From NCBI GenBank assembly GCA_964634885.1, contig CAZWLN010000002.1:1-64000 (forward strand): a stretch of DNA of 64,000 bases, in the 5' to 3' direction. Each line of letters opens with the position of its first letter. Position 1 is the stretch's first letter. The notes under the pieces are model-generated. The model was not told the DNA's origin, did not search any database, and saw only the letters and a list, made by a program, of their open reading frames with translations. A program made the position numbers and the translations under genes. Below, one piece after another: positions 35,425 through 44,249 of this stretch. This DNA comes from DAINRZ01 sp964634885 (GTDB lineage Bacteria > Bacteroidota > Ignavibacteria > Kapaibacteriales > UBA2268).

Positions 35425-35660
35425 AAAAGCAATATACATTTATTCTTTTAAAAATGAAAATGTTTTAATTATAGTATTTAATCATTATAAATATTCAATA
35501 TTGATTTTCTCTTCCGGCAATGATTATTCAAATTATCATTAAATTGAATACACAAGGGTTGCGGGGTAGTTTGCCTGGCTGTTATATTACAATCAGTCCC
35601 GCTTATTGGGCATATTTCATTGAATTGTACCTACTATCCTTCATAAAGCCTGAAGGCCGG

Positions 35661-37787
35661 TTAAATTCCGCCGCAGTATTCGCTGATTGTCTGTCGGGCT
35701 TCAGGGCAGCCGAGTTCGTCAGCTTTTTGCAGGTCTGAACAGATGATGGTCTTTTTCTTTTTTAAATGTATATTGTTCATTGCCCTCAGAAAATATGAAT
35801 AGGAATACTCTGGTGCAAGAGCTATTACCTTGTTGCATTCCTCTACGGACTTTGTGTAATCATGCAGGTGAAAAAGAGTGTATGCATAATAGTAAACCGA
35901 CATGTAATTATTGGGATCGAGTTTAATTGCTTTAACCAGGTCTTCATTGGCGCCGGGGTAGTCTTCAGCGGTGCATTTCAGGTTGGCTCTGTGTGAATAT
36001 GCTTCGGCACAGTCTTTGTCCAGTTCGATGCATTTGTTGATATCGTCCATTGCTTTCTTATTCAGTCCCATTTGATCCTCGATGATAGACTTCTGCATAT
36101 AGAGCATGAAATCTTTGGAGTCATACTGCAATGCCTGCTCGAGTTCTCTCAGGGCGCCCGGCAGATTGCCCGATCTGACATTGTCGAAAGCTTTTACACC
36201 ATGGTAGTAATCGGAATTGAGAAAATCCTTAGTAATTACGAATTTCGAATTCGGATTGATATTGACAAATTCCGGAATGTTGGCTGCCAGTGTGTCGGGA
36301 GTGAAGTACTCGAGACATACCGGGGGTGAGTCGTTGCCGTTCTCGTCGATATGAGTAAGATAGAGTTTGGTGTACGGGCCGCGCTTTTTTGACGAGAACA
36401 CAAGCCATTTGCCGTTGGGGGAGAATGAATGCCAGGAATTCATCTGGTTCGTATTGCAGTTCATCAGCCTGGGGGTACCGCCTGCTGCAGGCATAATATA
36501 TAATTTGCTGTCGCCCTGCAACAACATGAAGTTCTCAGCCTGAGTGAAGACAAGCCATTTGCCGTCAGGTGAGTAGCGGGGGAAATAATTGCTTTTGCCG
36601 TTGTCGGAAGCTCCGGGCAGTTTGTGGGCAACGCCGCCTTTACCGTTGTTGAAGGGAATCGTGTATATATCATAAAAGAATCTGTGCGATCCGTCGAGAA
36701 ATTCCTTTGCGTAAGAAGTCGGTAGTACTATCTTCTCCGATTTTTCTGCCTCGGGACTGATATATGCTTTAGTCTTTGTGAACAGGAGGTTCTTTCCGTC
36801 CGGGCTCCAGACAGGGTTACTCTGTACAAATTCCGGGTCGTCGGCGCCCGGGAGAGATGTGAATAGATTTTTCTGACGGTCATATATTGCGATTATACCC
36901 TTAATTGGGAAAAACAGCTGTGAATAGAACTTATTATCGACCGGGACGAATATGGACCTGTCTTTAACTGTACTGGCCACAAACCTGCCGTCGGGAGACA
37001 CGTTTGAAAGGAGTCCGAATGTTTTTATGTCGTCATCCCTGTGATAGCTGCTCCAGGTTATTATCTTGTCCGGGGTAAGCCTCATTACAGGTGCCATTTC
37101 GTCGAGGACATAGGATCCTTTGTCGTTGGCATAATCCACGTCCATGCCCAGGACCTTACCGTCGGCTGAGAACGAGTGGCAGTTCCCGCAGACTATCAAT
37201 TTATTAACGACGATATGCGGGGGATTGGCGGAGGCAACATTCCCAAGACACCAGGAGATGCGGTCCAGGTTGTCGTTGGCGAACTGGAACGGAAGTGGTA
37301 CTGTCCTGAAGAAGATGGGCGCCCCTACGGAATCCCTGCTTGTTGAGAAGCGTACTTCGCAGGCTGCAAGCAAGATGTCGGGTGAATCAGCACTGCAACC
37401 CAGAATGATTATTCTGCCATCCTTACCGATTGTGGAAGACTTGATTTTTTCCCAGTCGCCTGCCTCCGGCTTCCATGCACATGTGTCCAGCAGGCCCGAA
37501 CTGGCTAAGATTTCGCCTCCGGCTTCCACAATGACATTCCATTTGTTGCATTGCTGTGTCTCCTGTTCCCAGATGACGGTAACGGGCGCCATCTCCGGTG
37601 GGATTACGGTACCTTCGGCGGGATAGATATTCTGTAATTTTGTGAAACTGCCCCCTTTTTTCCATTGATCGTAAAGGTTACCGGAGTATTCTGAATTACA
37701 GCAATTCAAAAGGATTACTATTGTCGATAGTAATGACATTTTTAACAATAGAACAGATGTTTTTCTGCTTGAAAAAGGCTCAATCAT
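35661..37787 (-). CDS. TolB-like propeller and TPR lipoprotein with a CxxCH motif
   Basis: A 708-residue exported protein; GGGAG lies eight bases before the ATG. The N-terminus has a hydrophobic segment ending LLNCC (C29/C30), compatible with a lipoprotein. A region of about 50-170 is followed by CGNCHSFSADGK at 200-211, which holds a CxxCH motif, the signature of covalent c-type haem attachment. PD40/TolB-type propeller repeats follow, marked by VSPDGRFVAS, WSPDGKNLLF, YSPDGKWLVF and FSPNGKWLVF (about 260-480). The C-terminal 160 residues hold four TPR-like helical repeats (for example CIELDKDCAEAYSHRANL). TPR and propeller domains suggest a periplasmic scaffold. Whether haem is bound is unproven. 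Confidence 0.82.
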   Translation of the reverse strand: MIEPFSSRKTSVLLLKMSLLSTIVILLNCCNSEYSGNLYDQWKKGGSFTKLQNIYPAEGTVIPPEMAPVTVIWEQETQQCNKWNVIVEAGGEILASSGLLDTCAWKPEAGDWEKIKSSTIGKDGRIIILGCSADSPDILLAACEVRFSTSRDSVGAPIFFRTVPLPFQFANDNLDRISWCLGNVASANPPHIVVNKLIVCGNCHSFSADGKVLGMDVDYANDKGSYVLDEMAPVMRLTPDKIITWSSYHRDDDIKTFGLLSNVSPDGRFVASTVKDRSIFVPVDNKFYSQLFFPIKGIIAIYDRQKNLFTSLPGADDPEFVQSNPVWSPDGKNLLFTKTKAYISPEAEKSEKIVLPTSYAKEFLDGSHRFFYDIYTIPFNNGKGGVAHKLPGASDNGKSNYFPRYSPDGKWLVFTQAENFMLLQGDSKLYIMPAAGGTPRLMNCNTNQMNSWHSFSPNGKWLVFSSKKRGPYTKLYLTHIDENGNDSPPVCLEYFTPDTLAANIPEFVNINPNSKFVITKDFLNSDYYHGVKAFDNVRSGNLPGALRELEQALQYDSKDFMLYMQKSIIEDQMGLNKKAMDDINKCIELDKDCAEAYSHRANLKCTAEDYPGANEDLVKAIKLDPNNYMSVYYYAYTLFHLHDYTKSVEECNKVIALAPEYSYSYFLRAMNNIHLKKKKTIICSDLQKADELGCPEARQTISEYCGGI

Positions 37788-38033
37788 TTTATAAACTCCC
37801 GTAAAGCAAATAATAAAGCTTTTAAATTTAGTTATTATTTTTCGAATATCAAATTAATTATCTCATTGAAATTTCAAATAATTCATTTTATCAAATCATT
37901 GCTGGACATAAGGCAGAAGATGCTTTTATATCAAGGGAATTTCATATACTCGTTCATTACATATTTATACATTGAAAGGCTCTTCACTATTTGTAGTGGG
38001 TAATGAAGACAAAATTATATTTTTAATCCTCGG

Positions 38034-38130
38034 ACACACCCCGGCTGCTGCCGCAGCCATCACTCTATTTAGAGGGGTTAAGACCTGTTGTTCCGTTCCC
38101 CCTCTACCAAGAGGGCGTTGGGGGGTGTGT
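38034..38130. repeat. Structured intergenic inverted repeat
   Basis: ACACACCCC (38034-38042) and GGGGTGTGT (38122-38130) form a perfect nine-base inverted repeat around about 80 bases. Inside are smaller pairings, CTCTATTTAGAG and CCCTCTACCAAGAGGG. The element resembles the palindromic repeats at 1-346 and 60146-60293 in style but is not the same sequence. The remainder of 37788-38400 is AT-rich, and I see no gene in it. Confidence 0.6.
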
Positions 38131-38400
38131 AAATACCTGACATATCTATATCTTTAATAAGTCATTTTCTGAATACCTCAGGAATTTTGTAATTTTTTAC
38201 CCATTTTAATTGATGAAGAACCAATTTTGATTTAGATAAATATGATTCTTTGAATAATCCGGATATTTCTTTTTCAAATTCTTTCTTTAAAGCCCTGCTT
38301 TCTTTCTCAATTAGAAACACTTACCACTATTCGGTCATTTACCATAACTGAACTGTTTAATAAAAAATCACATACATTTTTCTATTTCGAAAATTTCTCG

Positions 38401-38408
38401 TATCTTTG
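38401..38408 (+). promoter_or_regulatory. Bacteroidota-type -7 box ahead of the carbamoyl operon
   Basis: TATCTTTG fits TAnnTTTG exactly. The matching -33 position, 19 bases upstream (38378-38381), reads TTTT instead of TTTG. A start near 38414 would give a 20-base leader before the 45-codon frame at 38436. Confidence 0.6.
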
Positions 38409-38435
38409 TAAACTGTTAGTAAAAGGCAGGTTATT

Positions 38436-38573
38436 ATGAAAAAGTATAGTGATTACATATATAAACAACAGTCGATGAAGGCTTACCTGATTAAGCCCGC
38501 TATCCGTCTGCCTAAAACACGCGCAAGCAAAATTACCCAATTCAAACATTACCAGACAGACGCCCCGGTCTAA
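38436..38573 (+). CDS. Small 45-residue basic protein or leader peptide
   Basis: ATG at 38436 follows AAAGGCAGG by five bases and lies about 20 bases after a predicted transcription start. The product begins MKKYSDYIYKQQSMK, has a basic middle with the segment LPKTRASKIT, and ends HYQTDAPV. There is no run of arginine or of any other single residue that would mark a classical attenuator. It ends 88 bases before the ornithine carbamoyltransferase start, on the same strand. It could be a small regulatory protein, a leader that affects downstream expression, or a chance frame. I recognise no homologue. Confidence 0.45.
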   Translation: MKKYSDYIYKQQSMKAYLIKPAIRLPKTRASKITQFKHYQTDAPV

Positions 38574-38661
38574 GTCAGCAGACATATTGCAGCTTGTTGA
38601 AAACAGAATTTGTTTGTTTTATTTTTTATATATATTTAATAATTATTTAGATGGAGGATTT

Positions 38662-39576
38662 GTGAATAAGGACTTTTTATCTGTGTTGGATTTCACAACA
38701 GAAGAGATTTTAGATACATTTGATGTAGCATTGAGCATGAAAGCCAACAGGGCTTCCTTTGCCGAAGCATTAAAAGGCCAGACACTGGCGTTGATTTTTG
38801 AAAAACCCTCGCTCCGCACCAGGACTACCTTCGACGTGGGCATCCAGCAGCTCGGCGGCTTCTCGCTCTATCTTTCCCCCGCAGAGATCAGCCTCGGCAA
38901 GAGGGAATCTGTTTACGACGTTGCCAAGAACCTCGAACGTATGGTCCAGGGCATCATGATCAGGACTTTCGCGCACCAGATAGTAGAGGACATGGCCCGC
39001 TATGCATCCATTCCGATCATCAACGGCCTCACCGACTTCCTGCACCCCTGCCAGGCAATGGCCGACTTCCTGACAATCAAAGAAGTTAAAGGCAAGTTCG
39101 AAGGCCTGAAACTTACTTACGTCGGCGACGGCAACAACGTAGCCCATTCATTAATGAACTGCGGCGCGCGCCTCGGTGTCAACGTTACAATCGCATGCCC
39201 CAAAGGATTCGAACCGAACCTGAAAGCCTTCCACATGGCTACGGAAGCAGCCAAACTGACAGGCGCAAAGATTGAAGTCGTCAACGACGCTTTCGAAGGC
39301 GTTAAAGGCGCAGACGCCGTTTACACCGACGTATGGGCTTCGATGGGCCAGGAATCCGAAACGGAAGCCCGCAAACGTATCTTCAAACCCTTCCAGGTTA
39401 ACGACGATTTGATGGCAGCCGCCAAGGGCGACGCCATCTTCATGCACTGCCTGCCGGCACACCGCGGCGACGAAGTTACCGACAGTGTCATCGACGCCGA
39501 ATACTCGGTCGTATTCCAGGAAGCCGAAAACAGACTGCACGCACAAAAAGCAGTAATGTACAAACTCATGAAATAA
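38662..39576 (+). CDS. argF: Ornithine carbamoyltransferase
   Basis: A 304-residue enzyme that interconverts ornithine plus carbamoyl phosphate with citrulline plus phosphate. GTG 38662 is chosen because GGAGGA sits just before it and the protein then begins as in the family; the frame is open 25 codons further upstream without conserved sequence. Carbamoyl-phosphate motif SLRTRT (50-55), FLHPCQAMADF, the ornithine loop SMGQE and the HCLPAHRG motif with its catalytic cysteine are all present. It is first of five tightly packed genes. Its direction, anabolic or catabolic, cannot be fixed, but the neighbouring carbamate kinase and ornithine aminotransferase favour breakdown. Confidence 0.95.
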   Translation: MNKDFLSVLDFTTEEILDTFDVALSMKANRASFAEALKGQTLALIFEKPSLRTRTTFDVGIQQLGGFSLYLSPAEISLGKRESVYDVAKNLERMVQGIMIRTFAHQIVEDMARYASIPIINGLTDFLHPCQAMADFLTIKEVKGKFEGLKLTYVGDGNNVAHSLMNCGARLGVNVTIACPKGFEPNLKAFHMATEAAKLTGAKIEVVNDAFEGVKGADAVYTDVWASMGQESETEARKRIFKPFQVNDDLMAAAKGDAIFMHCLPAHRGDEVTDSVIDAEYSVVFQEAENRLHAQKAVMYKLMK

Positions 39577-39588
39577 AAAGGGGTAATT

Positions 39589-40527
39589 GTGTCACAAAGA
39601 GCATTAATAGCAGTCGGAGGCAATTCGCTGATACGCGCCGGCGAGCGAGGAACACTGGAAGAACAGTACCAGAACTCAAAAGCTACGGCAGGCAGCATTG
39701 CAAAGATGGTAAAGATGGGCTGGAACCTGGTCGTTACCCACGGCAATGGTCCCCAGGCAGGCGCGGCCCTGCTGCGTTCCGAAAGGGCAGCGGGCGAAGT
39801 CTATACCCATACCCTCGACATGTGTGTTGCCACTACTCAGAGTGAGATTGGTTACCTTATGCAACGGGCGCTCGAAGGAGCACTTAAGGAGAACGATGTT
39901 GACAGGCTCGTAACCGTAATACCGACAATGGTACGTGTTGACGCTGACGACCCGGCCTTTAAGAAGCCTTCCAAACCCATCGGCCCCTTCTACAGCGAAG
40001 AGATTGCTATGGACAAGAAGAAGAAGCTGGGCTGGGACATCGTCGAGGATTCTGCCCGCGGATACCGCCGCGTGGTAGCCTCGCCCGAACCGAAAGAAGT
40101 TCTCCAGCTTGCAATGATCAAGAAAACAATGGACATGGGAGTAATCGTCATCGCCCTCGGCGGAGGCGGCATCCCCGTCATCGTGAAAGACGGCGAGATC
40201 ACCGGCTCGGAAGCGGTAATAGACAAAGACAGGTCATCGGCTCTCCTGGCAAAGAATCTCGACGTGGACATTTTTATTATCAGTACCGACACAGACCAGG
40301 TTTACCTGAATTACAAAAAGCCGGACCAGGTCGGACTCAGGACTGCCACTGCCGACGAAATGCAGAAGTATTACGACGACAAGCAGTTCCCTCCCGGAAG
40401 CATGGGGCCAAAGATCGAATCGGCCATCAGATTCCTCAGGAACGGCGGCAAGAAGGTTATCATAACTTCCTATGAGTATCTGATGGATGCCCTGGAAGGG
40501 AAAACCGGAACTCACATTGTACCTTAA
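39589..40527 (+). CDS. arcC: Carbamate kinase
   Basis: A 312-residue kinase of the amino-acid-kinase fold, carrying out carbamoyl phosphate plus ADP to carbamate (CO2 and ammonia) plus ATP. GTG start, 12 bases after the previous stop. Family motifs visible: AVGGNSL at the N-terminus, THGNGPQ near 50, the SPEPKEV segment near 165, ALGGGGIPV near 190, DKDRSSALLA near 213 and TDTDQVYLNY near 234. The end reads GTHIVP, as is typical. In fermenters it yields ATP from citrulline or similar carbamoyl compounds; in some archaea the related enzyme runs the other way. No arginine deiminase gene is in the window. Confidence 0.95.
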   Translation: MSQRALIAVGGNSLIRAGERGTLEEQYQNSKATAGSIAKMVKMGWNLVVTHGNGPQAGAALLRSERAAGEVYTHTLDMCVATTQSEIGYLMQRALEGALKENDVDRLVTVIPTMVRVDADDPAFKKPSKPIGPFYSEEIAMDKKKKLGWDIVEDSARGYRRVVASPEPKEVLQLAMIKKTMDMGVIVIALGGGGIPVIVKDGEITGSEAVIDKDRSSALLAKNLDVDIFIISTDTDQVYLNYKKPDQVGLRTATADEMQKYYDDKQFPPGSMGPKIESAIRFLRNGGKKVIITSYEYLMDALEGKTGTHIVP

Positions 40528-40556
40528 ATCGTTTATAAACCAATTCAGGTATAAAT

Positions 40557-41474
40557 ATGAAATTGAAACATGTTTTAGAATCGCAGCAGTTTACGGTGCC
40601 GCTCATCAAGCAGCTCTTCGACAGGGCCGACCTGATGAAGAAGATAATTGCCCGTGGCGGTACGAGGGATTACGACAATAAGATAATGGCGACATTGTTT
40701 TACAGCCCCTCCACCCGTACACGTTTTTCTTTCGAAGCCTCGATGTACAGGCTAGGCGGCAAAGTAATCTCTACGGAACAGGCAATGCAGTTCTCTTCTG
40801 AAATCCCAGGCGAGAACCTTGAGGACACCATAAAAATTCTCGATAAATTCTGCGATGTGATTGTCCTGCGCCATCCCGAAGAAGGCGGAGCCAAACGCGC
40901 TGCTGCCGTCTCGTCTGTCCCCGTCATCAACGCAGGCGACGGTTCCGGCGGACAGCATCCCACACAGGCGCTTCTCGACCTATACACAATTTACAAGGAA
41001 GCAAAGACGCTGGACGGTTTGTCGGTATCATTTGTCGGCTCGCTCGACAACGGCAGGACCGTAAGGTCGCTGGCATACCTGCTGAGCAAGTATGAGAGGA
41101 CAAAACTCTACTTCGTTGCTCCTAAGGAATTGCAGATCAAGAAGGACATCCTCGAACACCTCGAAGAAAAAGGCGTATGGTATCAGTTAGCCAATTCTAC
41201 CGAAGGCATAATCGACAAAGTTGACGTCATCTACGAGACACGCATCGAAAGGGAAAGGCTTAAAAACAAAGACATGGACCTGTCAAAGTTCAACATTGAC
41301 ACTAATGTCCTGCAGCGCATGAAGTACAATTCCATCATCATGCACCCGCTGCCCCGTTCGGTTGAGATAAGCACGAGCGTGGATACCGATCCCCGCGCCG
41401 CCTATTTCCGCCAGTCCGAGAACGGCCTGGCTGTTCGTATGGCCCTGCTTTCACTCTTATTAGAAAATGAATAA
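40557..41474 (+). CDS. Aspartate-carbamoyltransferase-like enzyme with altered substrate site
   Basis: A 305-residue carbamoyltransferase clearly of the PyrB branch: SPSTRTRFSFE (50-60), GDGSGGQHPTQALLD with the HPTQ motif, and MHPLPR...EI...VD.DPRA.YFRQ near the end. Two substrate-site features differ from E. coli PyrB. The '80s loop', normally SSVKKGE with an essential lysine (K84), reads SSEIPGE and has no lysine. The aspartate-binding TRVQKER (R229, Q231) reads TRIERER, so glutamine is replaced by glutamate. Phosphate-binding residues are kept. The enzyme may act on another N-carbamoyl compound or only in the breakdown direction. The position between carbamate kinase and ornithine aminotransferase, without other pyr genes, points away from pyrimidine synthesis. 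Confidence 0.85.
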   Translation: MKLKHVLESQQFTVPLIKQLFDRADLMKKIIARGGTRDYDNKIMATLFYSPSTRTRFSFEASMYRLGGKVISTEQAMQFSSEIPGENLEDTIKILDKFCDVIVLRHPEEGGAKRAAAVSSVPVINAGDGSGGQHPTQALLDLYTIYKEAKTLDGLSVSFVGSLDNGRTVRSLAYLLSKYERTKLYFVAPKELQIKKDILEHLEEKGVWYQLANSTEGIIDKVDVIYETRIERERLKNKDMDLSKFNIDTNVLQRMKYNSIIMHPLPRSVEISTSVDTDPRAAYFRQSENGLAVRMALLSLLLENE

Positions 41475-41511
41475 AAACGGATTATTATAACAATATTAGA
41501 AGAATGGAATT

Positions 41512-42708
41512 ATGAAAACACAAGATTTCATCGAAATGGAAGACAAATACGGCGCCCACAATTACCACCCGCTGGACGTGGTAGTTACCAAAGCCGAAGG
41601 TGTATGGGTATGGGACGTCGAAGGCAAGAAATATATGGACTGTCTGGCGGCTTACTCCGCCGTTAACCAGGGACACTGCCACCCCGCCATCAAAAAAGTA
41701 TTCGTCGAACAAGCCGACAAGGTAACGCTCACAAGCCGCGCCTTCAGGAACGACAGACTGCCTCTTCTCTACAAAAAGCTTACCGAGATGACCGGCTACA
41801 CCATGTCGCTGCCGATGAACTCAGGCGCTGAAGCTGTCGAGACTGCAATCAAGACAGCACGCCGCTGGGGCTACGACGTTAAAGGCATCGCCGAGAACCA
41901 GGCTGAGATCATCGTTGCCGACGGCAACTTCCACGGCAGGACTACGACCATCGTAGGTTTCTCCACCGATCCCAGCTCTTTCAAAGGCTTCGGCCCCTTC
42001 ACTCCCGGTTTTAAAATTGCGAAATACGGCGATATCGAAGACATGAAGGCGCTCGTTAACAAAAATACAGCAGCAGTGCTCATCGAACCCATCCAGGGCG
42101 AAGGCGGCATCGTCATTCCTCCCGAAGGTTACCTGAAACAGGTAGAGCAGCTCTGCAAAGCAAACAATGTACTGTTCATCTGCGACGAAATCCAGTCCGG
42201 ACTCGGCAGGAGCGGCAAATTGTTCGCCCACTATTATGAGAATGTCAGGCCCGACATGGTAATCATCGGCAAGGCCCTCTCCGGCGGTTTCTATCCCGTT
42301 TCGGCAGTACTGGCAGACAAAGAAATCCTCGGCGTCATCAAACCCGGCGAACACGGCTCCACTTTCGGCGGCAACCCTCTCGGCGCAGCCGTAGCCGTCA
42401 AATCGCTCGAAGTCATCGAAGAAGAAAAGCTTGTCCAAAGGTCATTCGACAACGGCAATTACTTCATGGACAAACTGAGAGCCATCAACAGCCCCCACAT
42501 CGAGCTTGTACGCGGCCGCGGCCTCTGGATCGGCTTCGTCCTCGACAGGAAAGCCCGTCCCTATTGCGAGAAACTGAAAGAAGAAGGCATACTCTGCAAA
42601 GAGACACATGAAAACATCATCAGGTTCGCTCCTCCGCTGGTCATTACCAAAGAAGAGATTGACTGGGCAGTGTCAAAGATTGAAAAAGTAGTTAAGGAAT
42701 TAGATTAA
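41512..42708 (+). CDS. rocD: Ornithine aminotransferase
   Basis: A 398-residue pyridoxal-phosphate enzyme moving the delta-amino group of ornithine to 2-oxoglutarate, giving glutamate-5-semialdehyde. Class III motifs: PMNSGAEAVETAIK (101-114), NFHGRTTT near 140, the PLP-nitrogen aspartate D225 in CDEIQSG, and the Schiff-base lysine K254 in GKALSGGFYPVSA. The GSTFGGNPLG segment follows. Length and order agree with RocD rather than acetylornithine aminotransferase, but the two are close relatives. It is fourth in the operon, 37 bases after the ATCase-like gene. It gives ornithine from the carbamoyltransferase a route to glutamate or proline. Confidence 0.92.
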   Translation: MKTQDFIEMEDKYGAHNYHPLDVVVTKAEGVWVWDVEGKKYMDCLAAYSAVNQGHCHPAIKKVFVEQADKVTLTSRAFRNDRLPLLYKKLTEMTGYTMSLPMNSGAEAVETAIKTARRWGYDVKGIAENQAEIIVADGNFHGRTTTIVGFSTDPSSFKGFGPFTPGFKIAKYGDIEDMKALVNKNTAAVLIEPIQGEGGIVIPPEGYLKQVEQLCKANNVLFICDEIQSGLGRSGKLFAHYYENVRPDMVIIGKALSGGFYPVSAVLADKEILGVIKPGEHGSTFGGNPLGAAVAVKSLEVIEEEKLVQRSFDNGNYFMDKLRAINSPHIELVRGRGLWIGFVLDRKARPYCEKLKEEGILCKETHENIIRFAPPLVITKEEIDWAVSKIEKVVKELD

Positions 42709-42746
42709 TATTTAAGTTTTGTATTATTATAATAAATGGAGATAAT

Positions 42747-44075
42747 ATGTCAGACAAGAAGAAAAAAGTTATCATCGTCGGAGCAGCAGGAAGAGATTTC
42801 CATAACTTCAACGTAGTTTACAGAAATTGCCCCAACACAGAAGTTGTTGCTTTCACAGCTTCCCAGATTCCCGACATCGACGGCAGGAAATACCCCGCAG
42901 CATTAGCAGGCGAATACTACCCGAACGGCATTCCAATCTTCGCCGAAGAAGAACTGGAAAACCTCATCAAAGAACATCAGGTTGAAGAATGTGTCCTGTC
43001 TTACAGTGACCTTCCCTACGACAGAGTAATGCACATCGCTTCGAGAGTAATGGCTGCAGGCGCAAAATTCTCAATGCTCGGTTCCTATCCCACAATGGTC
43101 AAATCGACCAAACCCGTAATTGCCGTTACAGCAGTACGTACAGGCTGCGGCAAGAGCCAGACAACCAGAGCGGTAGTCCGCGCACTTATGGCTATGGGCA
43201 AAAAAGTTGTTTCCGTTCGTCACCCCATGCCTTACGGCGACCTTGAAAAACAAAAAGTTCAGCGTTTTGCAACTATTGCAGACCTGAAAAAACACGAGTG
43301 CACAATCGAGGAGATGGAAGAATACGAACCCCATATCGAGATGGGCAGCGTCATCTACTCTGGCGTGGACTATGAAGCAATCCTCCGCGAAGCCGAAAAA
43401 GAAGCCGACGTTGTCATCTGGGACGGCGGCAACAATGATATGTCATTCTACAAACCCGACCTGATGATCGTAGTTGTCGATCCTCTGCGCCCCGGACACG
43501 AAATTGGGTACTATCCCGGCGAAGTAAACCTCCGCATGGCCGACATCGTTGTCGTAAACAAGATTGACTCGGCCTATCCCGAGGACGTCGAAGAAGTATT
43601 GTACAACATCAGGGAATACAACCCGAAAGCAGAGATCATTCTTGCAGCTTCATCCATCAGGGTTGACGATCCCAAAGTCATCAGGGACAAGAATGTCCTC
43701 GTCGTCGAAGACGGCCCGACTCTTACCCACGGTGAAATGGACCAGGGTGCAGGCCTTGTTGCAGCACGCCGCTACGGTGCAGCCGAACTGGTTGACCCCA
43801 GGCCCTTCACAGTTGGCAAGATCAGCGAGACTTTCGAGAAGTATCCCGAAATCGGCATCCTTCTTCCTGCAATGGGCTACGGCGACCAGCAGATGAAAGA
43901 CCTCGAGACTACGATCAACAATACCGAATGTGACTCCGTCGTCATCGGCACCCCGATCAACCTCGCAAGGTTCATCAACATCAAGAAACCCAACACCAGG
44001 GTTTACTATGAACTGGTAGAAGTCAGCCAGCCGACAGTAAAAGAACTCATCGAAGAAGCAGCAAAGAAGTGGTAA
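42747..44075 (+). CDS. COG2403-type P-loop GTPase (cyclic 2,3-diphosphoglycerate synthetase-like)
   Basis: A 442-residue protein of the family named after the archaeal cyclic 2,3-diphosphoglycerate synthetase. Residues 8-110 form a Rossmann-like domain (IIVGAAGRDFHNFN). The nucleotide domain has Walker A RTGCGKSQTTR (131-141), Walker B VIWDGGNND (D226) and a G4-type NKID (271-274). Bacterial members commonly sit beside carbamate kinase and ornithine carbamoyltransferase, as here, and their true reaction is not known to me. The gene is last in the operon and is followed by a strong terminator, so it was probably kept with the pathway for a functional reason. Confidence 0.85.
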   Translation: MSDKKKKVIIVGAAGRDFHNFNVVYRNCPNTEVVAFTASQIPDIDGRKYPAALAGEYYPNGIPIFAEEELENLIKEHQVEECVLSYSDLPYDRVMHIASRVMAAGAKFSMLGSYPTMVKSTKPVIAVTAVRTGCGKSQTTRAVVRALMAMGKKVVSVRHPMPYGDLEKQKVQRFATIADLKKHECTIEEMEEYEPHIEMGSVIYSGVDYEAILREAEKEADVVIWDGGNNDMSFYKPDLMIVVVDPLRPGHEIGYYPGEVNLRMADIVVVNKIDSAYPEDVEEVLYNIREYNPKAEIILAASSIRVDDPKVIRDKNVLVVEDGPTLTHGEMDQGAGLVAARRYGAAELVDPRPFTVGKISETFEKYPEIGILLPAMGYGDQQMKDLETTINNTECDSVVIGTPINLARFINIKKPNTRVYYELVEVSQPTVKELIEEAAKKW

Positions 44076-44112
44076 TCGCTTAAGCGGCAGAAGATAGAAA
44101 TCAGACTAACAC

Positions 44113-44149
44113 ACAGCCGGGGGGCTTCCTCTCCGGCTGTTTTTGTTTT
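44113..44149 (+). terminator. Rho-independent terminator of the carbamoyl operon
   Basis: Arms ACAGCCGG (44113-44120) and CCGGCTGT (44133-44140) form a perfect eight-base GC-rich stem with a 12-base loop, followed by TTTTGTTTT. It lies 38 bases after the GTPase stop. Confidence 0.92.
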
Positions 44150-44249
44150 GGGGGGAGAAATAGAGAAAACAACTTCAAAATGTTAAATATTATCAATATT
44201 TTTCTTAAATTGCCGATTGAGTTTTTTTTCATTTATTCTTTGTAATGCT

